Assembly (NCBI GenBank): GCA_012845835.1
Contig: JABAKD010000004.1
Location: 6,801,765-6,865,764 of the forward strand
Source of the DNA: Undaria pinnatifida
Taxonomy: Eukaryota; Sar; Phaeophyceae; Laminariales; Alariaceae
Direction: 5' to 3'
Length of the DNA stretch: 64,000 bases
Position numbers and translations under genes: made by a program. Below the pieces are notes generated by a model. The model was not told the DNA's origin. It made no database searches and saw only the letters and a program-made list of their open reading frames with translations. Shown here piece by piece: positions 55,326 through 64,000 of the stretch (position 1 is its first letter; every line of letters begins with the position of its first letter).

Positions 55326-57796
55326 AATTAAAAAAACGCATGCACTCAGGTGGAAGGCCGAGTCCCAACGGGACATTGATTCGGTTTGTTGGCAGGTTTA
55401 TACCCGACGGGTTGCCTATCCTAAGGGCGATACGATAAGAAAGAGAGCAAGCGAAAACAATTCACGACAGGATAGAAACACAACGTAGCACGACCAATAG
55501 TGGCAGAGTACGCGGGAATACCGTCGACGTAGCCGAGAATGGATCAACCCCAAACCGAAGAACAGGAAGGGCAGCACAGCAACGTAGTAGGCTCTGCCGT
55601 ATCAATTCCGCTGTACTGCTAGATTCACGTTGTTCGGCAGATTCCTTCACGCTCCATTTTAGCCGCCCCAGGCGGTTGCTACACGATGGACAAGCACCTT
55701 CTACTTTCCTTGAGGTGTCTTGTTCGAGAAGATAACTTACCGACTAACCCAGAATATGATGGAGGGAAACACATATCATACGAAAGTGCTCTCATACCTT
55801 GTAAACAGTTTCATGGCATAGACACACCTTCAACGATATACTGGAACTTGCATTCAATGGCACATCGGGTAGATTGTTACTCTCATTGAGAAGCCCCGTC
55901 CGCCTCGATATGGCTGGTTTCGGCCAGAAGTGCCATCTATCCATATCACAAGGTAGGGCTAGACCATCCGAAGACGACTTTTGAGAAATTATGAAATGGC
56001 AACCCGATGATCGATCCGAGATGGCCTAGAGGTATAAAACCACCATGCTGCAAAACAAGAATCACGTTTCGATGATTATTAGTTAAGGACGTTTGCCATT
56101 CAGACATCAGTTTACCCCAAAAGGTCTACCTGTATACTGTAGAACAACCAGTTATTGTAGCACGCCTCCCAACAAGAGTTTCTGCCGATATGCCCACATC
56201 AGCGCGGTTTCTCTATCTCCCCCCTCTCCCCCGCAGGCCTAACGCCCCCCGCGAGCCCGACGTTCATCATAGGCTGCAGCGGGCAGACGGCACACGTTCA
56301 CGTAAATCGCGAGGCCAACAGCAGCTACAAATGTCACTCCGAATCACAATCGACCTCCCTCGACCATACTTCGACCCCCTACCTGGTCCACAAGCCAAGG
56401 TTTCGTTGAACTATGCCTGGGGAGAAACACGTACGGGTGAACACCACCATGACTGACTTTTTTTCACCCGTTTCGGGACACAAATACGAGATCAAAATGA
56501 TTTACCAAGATGCGGCGAGTCATCCGTCAACCGCCTAGCGTTAGCGCGAAGCTGCGTGAGTAGAGGTATCGTGCCATTTATGGCAACGCGCTTGCCGTTA
56601 CGTACGCCTCCTCGGTTCGTGGCTCGGTGACGCAATCTAACCAACTCTTGAGCCGGCAACCTGATTTACTTCCTGTGCTCGACGCTGTAAGCGTCGATAT
56701 ATTGCTGCGGCGATTTTCCCCCTACTGTGGTCCGAAAGGGGTGACAGCTACTACACACGAACGCACGCACGCAACCCCTGGCGCCGCAAACTAGTGACTC
56801 AGCGACTCACGACCGCGATTGCCACCGAGCTACTTATACCCGAACATCCTCGGAGGGAACGACAGAAACAAAAGGACAAAAGGAGGTGTAGAGAGATAGT
56901 TTAGTTTCAACAGCGCGGTACCATGCACGCCCCGCTGGTTTTGATTACTTACCCGTGACAGCGGCAACGCAAACGCAACATTCGCCGCCCGATATTCCCG
57001 ACGAAGTAAGCTCCGTGTGCGGTATATACTCGTTGCCCGTCACGGAACCCAGCAAACATCTCGAAAATGATCGGTTAGGCTTTCGGGTCGGGACACCTCT
57101 CGCGTGCGGGGTTGGTTCTCCAGCGGGCGTGGCTTAACCCGGCTTGACCCGACCCGTGGTGCATAAATAACATCCTGCTCTGTCTCAACCCGCCTCGACC
57201 GGGCTTGGCCGGGAACTTATGATTTCAAACCCTCCTGATCAGACCGATCCCACCTTCTGACGACGACCGGACCCGAGCCGAAGCGTGAGGCCTGCCTACC
57301 CTATCCGACTCGACCTGCGAGAATTTAGAATCTTCACGGCCCGGCCCTTGGATCGGTTCATGGCCCGTGAAAAACGTTGGCAATAGTGATGTTCATCTTC
57401 CTTCCGAGAGAACCCTCCTGTCCACAGTAGTTGGTTCAGTTGTTGTCTTGATGGTGGAAGCGGGACGTATGGAACGATTTATGAATCATTTCCAGTACCT
57501 GCTCGGGCCGCATACATGATGTATTTCCCCGTGGGACCAAAACGCGAAGCATTCGAAAGGATAGAAAACATGTTATAGGGCGCGCGGGTGACGTTTAATC
57601 AATTGCTACGAATTCGATTCAGTGATAAATTTCAAGGTACGACGGAGACGATGAAACAACATCAAAAAGTAAAGCAGGTTTGACTCGGACTAATTGTTTC
57701 TTCAAGACGGTATTCAAGATTCTCCAGCTTACACAAACCAACTACATGGCAGAGGTGCGCCGTGTTCGTTCTGTAGCTCCTTACGCTGGAGGAGAT
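55326..57796. other. Gene-poor stretch, mostly unrecognised
   Basis: A reverse A remnant ends near 56168. An excellent polypyrimidine tract with CAG (56212-56241) precedes two overlapping open frames up to 56456, but neither is recognised. The region 57060-57330 is rich in imperfect GACCCG/GGCTTG repeats. No supported gene. Confidence 0.4.
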
Positions 57797-57800
57797 CTAA

Positions 57801-58050
57801 TACCCATGCTACGGTCGGGGTCCACCACTGTTTTTCTGGGACTTCTTGAAATAGGGAGCTAAGACCCCCCAAAAAAACTGATTTGGACAAGTATAAAAGT
57901 TCTACCGGATGAAAAAAATGCATGGCTTAGGTACAAAACGAGAATCGGGGTAAAAGCATGGCCTATTTCCGACGATTTTGAAATAAGGAGCCCCGTCATT
58001 CAGACAAAAATTCGGACGAACACAGTGGTACCTCCATCGTAGTACGTGTC
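57801..58050 (-). mobile_element. Family A element with CTAA duplication
   Basis: This reverse copy has left end TACCCATGCTACGGTCGGGG and right end CCATCGTAGTACGTGTC. CTAA stands at 57797-57800 and 58051-58054. A second, more diverged reverse A right part follows (58051-58256, ending CTACCGTAGAACGTGTC). Confidence 0.84.
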
Positions 58051-58256
58051 CTAACCTCTCGCCCAAACCTTGATTTGGATCAAACAGAAAGTGCAATCGG
58101 GTGAACAAACGTACGGCCCGCAGGCATGAAAGGTAGAGTTTTGGGCGAAACAAGAAAGACACTCCGACAGGTTTAAGTTAGGATGGGTTAAGGAGGCCCG
58201 TCATTGACTGAAAGAACAATGTCCCTGAAAGTGCGACCTCTACCGTAGAACGTGTC

Positions 58257-59323
58257 CCCGCTGGAAGAAGACGATATTGGGGGCGGGGGGGATACTCATT
58301 TGCTACTTGCGTTAGTCATTGGACCATTGACCACGCATCCCGTTCGAGACGGAGCACCGTTCCAGCTCCTAGTCGAAGCACCTCCAACGCTTGGGGGCTC
58401 GGGATATTTCGTTCGTATATTTAATAAAAACGCTTGTCTCTTCTACTTCTTGTTTGGCCGTCTGCAGCCACCATCTATCTCTCCTAGGCTTGCGATCGTT
58501 TACTCTCTAGTGTTGATACCAGTGTCCCACACCTGTCCACGCCACATCCATCTGCGTCCCTCATCTACTCCTCTGATACGTTATGTTCTTCCTTGAAATC
58601 CCACCATGTAGGTTTCCTCCCGTCTGCGTTGCCACAAGGGCACCTTCGTCCGCCTTCGTTCTCCTGCACCCGACTACGCCTACCATTACTACATACTATT
58701 TTCATGTTCTTCCCTACCGTCTCCTTGGCTTCCTTTCTAGGTATATGTATTCCAACCATAGCATACTCCTCCCATGCGGCCATAGTATTCTAATCGTTGT
58801 ATATTTTGCGTGCGTCACTCTCCTTGCCCTTAAAGCTTAGTTTACATTTTAATACTGTGACACCAGCTTTCTGCTCTGTGGAATATATTATCGATCAACT
58901 TATGCCTTATTGCTTTACTTTAAGTGGTCTTTACCTATTGCTCTCATCCGTTTCAATTGTCGCTCCTGCCCAATTGCTTTCTATATTGCTCTGTTGTACC
59001 TATGCTTCCAACAACCCCGAGACTCCTACAACTATAGCTTGAGCTGCGGGAGGAGGAACGGTAACCGCCGGCAGGGACAGCTCGCTCTGTCGCTACCACG
59101 GTGGAGCTTAAGGATACTCACACCATGTAGCGCTGGATTGCGAACACAATTAAGTTCCATTGACACACGCGATGTGTGAAAATGCAAGGGCGCGTGGTGA
59201 GCTTAAACCTCATGTTTCCCCATCCGCCGGAGGATAATATGTTTGTAGAACTCTTTCTACACTTTTGGCCATCTCCTTCTGGAGACCTGAAATGAAATTG
59301 TCTATACTATTGACCCATCCTTA
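58257..59323. other. Pyrimidine-rich stretch, no supported gene
   Basis: The + strand is unusually C/T-rich between 58430 and 58760. This gives a Lys/Glu/Arg-rich 72-codon frame on the minus strand (58565-58783) and several short plus frames. Composition explains these, and no domain is recognised. Confidence 0.45.
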
Positions 59324-59583
59324 CTACGGTAGGGGTGCACCACTGTTTTTTCGGAGGTTTCCTCAAATTGGGAGCTTAAGACCCCCCCCATTAACTAATT
59401 TGGAGAAACGTAAAACTACTGCTAATGCCGGATGAACAAATCCCATGGCCTGGGTACACAACGAGAATCAGGCTACAACAATGGCCCACTTTTTTCCGAC
59501 GATGTTGGGTTAAGGAGCCCCGTCATTCACAAAACATTTACGCCAGAAAGAGGTATACCTTAATATCTCTGTCGTAGCATTCC
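59324..59583 (-). mobile_element. Family A element
   Basis: This reverse copy begins CTACGGTAGGGGTGCACC and ends CTCTGTCGTAGCATTCC. All internal blocks are present, including GGTTAAGGAGCCCCGTC. Confidence 0.84.
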
Positions 59584-59990
59584 GTGGCTGAAGGAGATGA
59601 CAATCGATCGATTCAATCCCACACACTAATACGTCAATCCGGTTGTGTATGGGTGGGGATACTCCGCATGTCAGAGGATGCCAACGTGCGGTTGGTCCCA
59701 TCAATGTAGCCGTACCGTTATTTCTTCTCGGCGATTACCTCCGGGCGATCCACGTTTTCTAGATGATTAATGATGTCCCAGTTTGATGGCAAGGCCACCG
59801 CCCGTATGTGACGAAGGTTCGTGCGATACCCCGAACACGTTTAACGCGATCTTGCTGTACGCCAGCGCCAGCCTATGAAATACCACTGCAGCACGTGACA
59901 TGTAAGTGGCGCATGCCTCAAACTAATACTAATTGGCCACTGCCTCTTCGACTCGTTCAAGAACCGTCGTCGTGCTGAAGAGAAACTCAC

Positions 59991-60113
59991 CTTGATGGAA
60001 CCGAGGCTGGAAACCAGGATCACCAGACCGGGGAGCATTGCTCTCACGGTCCTAACGCTCAGAACGGGGGCGGAAGGCGAGATGGACACAGCGCTCGCCC
60101 CCCTCAAGATCGC
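59991..60113 (-). CDS. Second copy of PAO-like exon k, reverse strand
   Basis: This is a 41-codon exon on the minus strand, with acceptor GTCGAAG and donor GTGAGT. It encodes AILRGASAVS ... RAMLPGLVI ... SSLGSIK. It aligns with 40623-40751 over its whole length. Differences favour conservative residues, and the only gap is two whole codons. Upstream intron bases are also similar. It may belong to a paralogous gene on the minus strand or be a relic. The next expected exon may be decayed near 59755-59800 (CTGGGACATCATTAATC). Confidence 0.6.
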
Positions 60114-60404
60114 CTTCGACGGCGATGAAAACACCACGTCATGGAGTACCATGGGATATCCAACAGAATGACGGCCGCAGTGCAACGCGGGAAGAAATAC
60201 AAGAACGAACATCGTTCGGGAGGCGCAGGACGACGGGGAATTGGAACATGAGTGAGTTACTGTTTTGTTCTGCTTCCCGTGCAGCCTGCGTTCCTCTCAT
60301 CTGTACACGCCTATTGGTGGGAGACATGAAGGCTGTGCTGTACGCTACGGGGGGTCGCTTCTCGAGCTCGCGCTAGTATAGACAATTATCCTTCAAATGC
60401 TAAG

Positions 60405-60800
60405 GCTACGGTGGGTGGTTACCACCATTTTTTCTAAACCGCATTGAGCCACTCGTACGAGTATCTCTCCACCTCTCGGCGACAAAGAAATTAGGCGCTT
60501 GGTTTCGCGCAGGGTGGCCAACCGTTGCGTGTCGGATTGAATTTGCAATACTAAAGCATCGCGACAGCTTAGGACCGCGAAGCTAAGGGGGCGTCACTCG
60601 CGCGGGGAAACCCATGACACTGCAAAAACCCAAAGTCGCACCCCCGTATCGCAGCGACGGTCGAAACCAAAAATGATGCGCTCGTTGGTGCTGCAACATT
60701 CATCGCCGCCTGTGGAACAGTTTTTTGTCGCTGCGCCAAAAAGCAGAGAGTACGTTGATTTGTTTTGAGCAAGGTACAAATCTACCGGTGCGAGTGGGGT
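60405..60800. mobile_element. Family B element
   Basis: It begins AAGGCTACGGTGGG and contains CCACTCGTACGAGT, a GCGCAGGGTGGCCAACC block and GTCACTCGCGCGGGG. It ends within GCACCCCCGTATCGCAGC (about 60655), with an extra B end to about 60800. Confidence 0.7.
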
Positions 60801-60921
60801 ACCTTCCCTCACCCCAACTAACATAGCCTTCGTCTGAAGGAAGACTGGACTGCACGAGAAACAAGGCACCATAGAGGAGCCCCTCCGGAAAAGATGGAAT
60901 ATTAATAAAGTGCATCGGTGT

Positions 60922-61182
60922 CGAATGCTACGACAGAGGTGCACCACTTTCTTTTTTGCTGAGGTTCCTCAATTTGGGAGCTCAAGACTTGGTCCCTCCC
61001 AAAAAATGATTTGAAGAAAAATAAAACTGCCACATACCGGATGAAAAACCTCAAGGCTTAGGTACGCAACTAGAATCATGCAATTTTTTTTTTTGTATTT
61101 CCGATGATTTTGGTCTAAGGATCTCCGTCATTCAGAAAACCAAAATAAAGAAACGACCTATACCTCTATCGTAGCATGCGTC
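60922..61182 (-). mobile_element. Family A element
   Basis: This reverse copy has left end TCGAATGCTACGACAGAGG and right end CTATCGTAGCATGCGTC. All internal blocks are present. No matching 4-mer flanks. Confidence 0.85.
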
Positions 61183-61280
61183 CGGGTCGACATATTGTAC
61201 CCGGTATAATAAAAATAGTGAGGCGTCAGAGACCTTGGCGCGGCCGAACAACTTGGTTGGAGTTCGAACCCCAACAACAG

Positions 61281-61419
61281 AGACGGCTAATATTCAACGC
61301 GGAAGCGGAGCTCGTCGCTCTTATTACTGGGTTGCGCGCTAAGGATACATTTTATCCGCCGCATGCTTGCATCTCCGAACAGTTTGCGGACGTCGTACGG
61401 CCAGCGCTACTGAAAGTCG
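61281..61419 (+). CDS. Unrecognised exon-like segment
   Basis: It lies between an acceptor (CCAACAACAG) and a donor-like GTGAAT. It encodes an ordinary-looking stretch (NAEAELVALITGLRAKD, then CISEQFADVVRPALLKV). No domain is recognised. Just upstream, GGAGTTCGAACCCCAAC resembles a Pol III B box or T-arm. It could be an exon of an unknown gene or chance. Confidence 0.25.
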
Positions 61420-62046
61420 GTGAATAATACAACCCATTGCATGTTTATTAAGAGGTAGGATGCACGGTTGAATTGTTTGAGGTTCCTGACATGACCAACC
61501 GAGGGGCGGTAGAGGTGTTGCACCGGTGGTTTTCAGGGGCTCATCGCTTGAAGAGATATTTTCCTATCCGCACCAAACGCTGATTTGTTTGGGGGGAGGG
61601 TCAAGTTGATATTGTCGAATGGGAAATCCAAGACGGACAAAACGCCCCAAAAATCGAATCAAGTCCCGACGATTTGGGTTTAGGAGCCGGTCCATTAGGA
61701 AGCGATCCATCAGAAACGTGGCGCACCTTATTATTTCTGTCGTAGCACACGCGTCTAAGCCCGATCCACGAGCTAGCTTTGAGAAATATATAAAAAACGT
61801 GCTATATTATAAACCTAGAGGCGAACCATCCCATGGCCTAGATATGCAACTAAAAATATTGCAAACCCACCCTGTTTTCCAACGATTTTGGGCTTTTTTT
61901 TCGGTTGAGGGGTCCCGTTAGTCTGGGGCGCATGCGGTGGTAGAGATGCACACCTTCTCGCTTTCTGAGGTTCCTCGCTCGAGGAGGTGCATCGCTATGC
62001 CGAAAACAGGTATAAGGGGGAAAAGATATACCAGTATGTGCAACGA

Positions 62047-62415
62047 AGATCAAGGCTACGGTATTGTAGTATCATGCACCCAATTTTCAATACTACCGGG
62101 TATGAGGTATCATATCATATCATATCATATCATATCGTATCATATCATATCATATCATATCATGTATCATATCATATCAAATCATACTCGCGCGAGTGGC
62201 TCTGTACCTCACCGACAAAAATACATTCGGCGATTTTTTTGGTTGCAGCGTAGATAACGATCCCTTTTTCGTATTAATATCGAAACAAATATGTTAAAAG
62301 CAGCACGGCTGCGGCCGCAAGGAGCAGGGGGGTCACTCGCGCGAGTGTGACACCGAGCCACTAAAGAAAAAGTGTCCTGAAGAGCGTACCCCCCCTACTG
62401 TAGCATTGGTCGCTA
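62047..62415. mobile_element. Family B element with TATCA array
   Basis: It starts GATCAAGGCTACGGTA, has a (CATAT)n array (62110-62190), ACTCGCGCGAGTGGC, and GGTCACTCGCGCGAGTGTGAC. It ends CCCCTACTGTAGCATTGGTC. It shows both B termini clearly. Confidence 0.85.
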
Positions 62416-62937
62416 CGAAGGTACTTTATGTGAGCAACCCCATGTCTTACTTTGTAAGGCATAAATTCTAAGAAAAACGTGGTTTGTAAACAACAAAAAA
62501 AGCAAAGTCCGGACGCTTTTATCATCAACACGCTTAAGAGCTTCGTCAACTTGAAAGAAAATCGGCCTAAACGTGCTTAGCCTATCATATCGTAGCACGC
62601 GTTCAACGGAAATATATTTGGCGAAAAAGGGCTAGTCTTACCCGTATCGTGGCATCGAAAAGTACGGTGTAGCCCTCTTACCCAGCCGAAGGATGCCGCC
62701 GAAGAAGCTCTTGCCACCTGAAGTAACTGGTTAACCCTCCGCAAGGCTCCTAGGCACGAGGTGCAGCCCTTGGTGTGTTGCTGCTCAGCGGGTATCAGCG
62801 GGTGGGTAGGGGTCAGCACGACGACAATACAACAACGGCGATTCAGAAGGGGGCCGCGAACAGGAGGCCCTAACGGCTAGCTTAGTGACCTCAACAGGGG
62901 TTTTGGTTATTCTTGAGCCTGCCCTGTTAGAGAAGCT

Positions 62938-63312
62938 TTAACCCTTCTTCTTGGCCCTTATGAGATATTTTGTGGGTCGCTGCTGGGGCTCCACAAACGC
63001 AAAATGTAGGCTGCATCGATCTACTACGGCAGCAACCACGACGGGTTTCAATTCTGAGACACGCCGTGCACGCGGGCCACGCGAAGTCGTTGTAGCTGGC
63101 CATATCCTCCACCGTGAGCAAGGTACGTGCCAAGATTTTTTCAAGCACATCATTGCGCTGGGCAGATATGTAATCCAATCGCTTTTTCGTTCGATTAAAG
63201 CCCCTGACTCCCCGGAAATATTTCGAGCACAACTCGCGCAGCACGAGGCACTGCTAGCGAGGCCAACCGCGACAGGTACGAGAACAAAAATGTCCACAGA
63301 GACCAAGGCCAT
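62938..63312. CDS. Coding-like segment, strand unresolved
   Basis: Three overlapping long frames run here: plus 62951-63319 (122 codons, containing a consensus donor AAG then GTACGT), minus 62938-63312 (124 codons, Lys-rich end) and minus 62927-63244 (105 codons, with KKRLDYISAQRNDVLEKIL, then a CTAC and two further Cys pairs). The overlap suggests that one of them is or was real. I do not recognise any. Confidence 0.3.
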
Positions 63313-63319
63313 ATCGTAG

Positions 63320-63728
63320 GGAGAGCACCCTCATTTTTCCTGCAGTGAGTGGTGTATCCAACGTAATACCTCTCCCCGGCACAGCCTTTTTATGAGGTCT
63401 AATCCTTTCTATGGTGGTGTTACATTTTAATACTGCTCTTCTGCTATAGTGGCTCGCTGCAATATAAAGCAGGTAGCGCGTTTTTTCGATCAAACACACA
63501 TTTTCTGAAATTCGGAGCACCTCGTGACCCGATTTCGTCGGAATTTTTTGTTTTGTCTTGCAAATATTGTTCGTCTTATACCGTACCTAGGCCTTGAACG
63601 TATTGCGCTTTCAGTCCAAATCGACTGTCAAGTGCGGAGTTCATCAAGGGAGACAATCCTCTCAAACACCGACAGAAATACAATGTGCACCGCAAACCCT
63701 AGCATCTCCGTCACTGAGTACTGCGAAA
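63320..63728. other. No feature recognised
   Basis: Bases between the coding-like segment and the last A element show no repeat or gene that I can support. Confidence 0.5.
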
Positions 63729-63985
63729 GACGCCTGCTACGATGGAGGTATATAACTTTCCCGCAAACTGTTTCCTGAATGTTCTGGACACCGTAGCCCA
63801 AAGCCTCGTTGAAATATGTTTTTTCGTTGGCACCTTTTATTTTGTGCCTTTTAAACCTGGCCCATGACCTTTTTCAATGGTGTTTTGATATGATTTTACT
63901 GGAATCATTTTTGTTTTTTTCCTTGATAGAGATCAAGTGAGGAGCCCCAGAAAACATTTGGTCAACCTTTGTCTTAGCATGTGTC
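63729..63985 (+). mobile_element. Family A element, diverged
   Basis: It has left end GACGCCTGCTACGATGGAGG and right end TTGTCTTAGCATGTGTC. The interior is diverged but keeps block order. The flanks contain GAAA on both sides if the right end is taken one base further. Confidence 0.75.
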
Positions 63986-64000
63986 GGAAAATATCGCATA

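Noticed and set aside
61255-61285. tRNA gene suggested by GGAGTTCGAACCCCAAC
   Set aside because: There is a T-arm-like word only; no matching A box or acceptor stem at the right distance.

Overview
The window is eukaryotic nuclear DNA, most likely from a photosynthetic stramenopile (an ochrophyte, possibly a brown alga). Three things point there: long gene-poor stretches full of small DNA transposons, a LINE whose protein pieces resemble reverse transcriptases familiar from stramenopile genomes, and one split gene of chlorophyll-catabolism type. There are no operons, bacterial genes or CRISPR arrays. Species cannot be fixed from the sequence alone.

The main content is a gene that no long reading frame reveals. 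Twelve short exons on the + strand between 5026 and 41217 join, with compatible phase at every junction, into the last 364 codons of a pheophorbide a oxygenase (PAO)-like Rieske non-haem iron oxygenase. The Rieske 2Fe-2S domain itself must lie left of the window. The iron-binding motif sits in a 31-nt micro-exon (8670-8700), the family CxxC motif in exon 10, and hydrophobic segments and the stop codon in exons 10-12. Introns range from 86 to about 7,700 bases and most are packed with transposons, including an antisense LINE in the sixth intron shown.

Most of the rest is repeat. Four families of short non-autonomous elements (called A, B, C and E here) recur from 3.5 kb to the right edge. Their ends share one layout: GA, six variable bases, then CTACGRTAG or a close variant. 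A and C make 4-bp target duplications. A fifth family, D (82 bp), inserts at TTAA, and two copies sit inside A elements whose empty sites can be read from sister copies. There are also two tRNA-derived SINE copies, several two-copy dispersed repeats, and micro- and minisatellites. G-rich satellite DNA at 1-3070 reappears inverted as C-rich satellite at 51170-51920.

Region by region: 1-3.1 kb satellite and a tandem array; 3.2-5 kb element debris; 5-41.2 kb the PAO-like gene; 41.2-51.2 kb intergenic DNA with SINE, A, B and other repeats plus a few unrecognised coding-like stretches; 51.2-51.9 kb inverted satellite; 51.9-64 kb AT-rich DNA followed by more A, B and E elements, a reverse-strand second copy of exon 11 (59991-60113), and two coding-like but unrecognised segments near 61.3 and 63 kb. 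No transposase for the small families was recognised, so they are probably mobilised from elsewhere in the genome.
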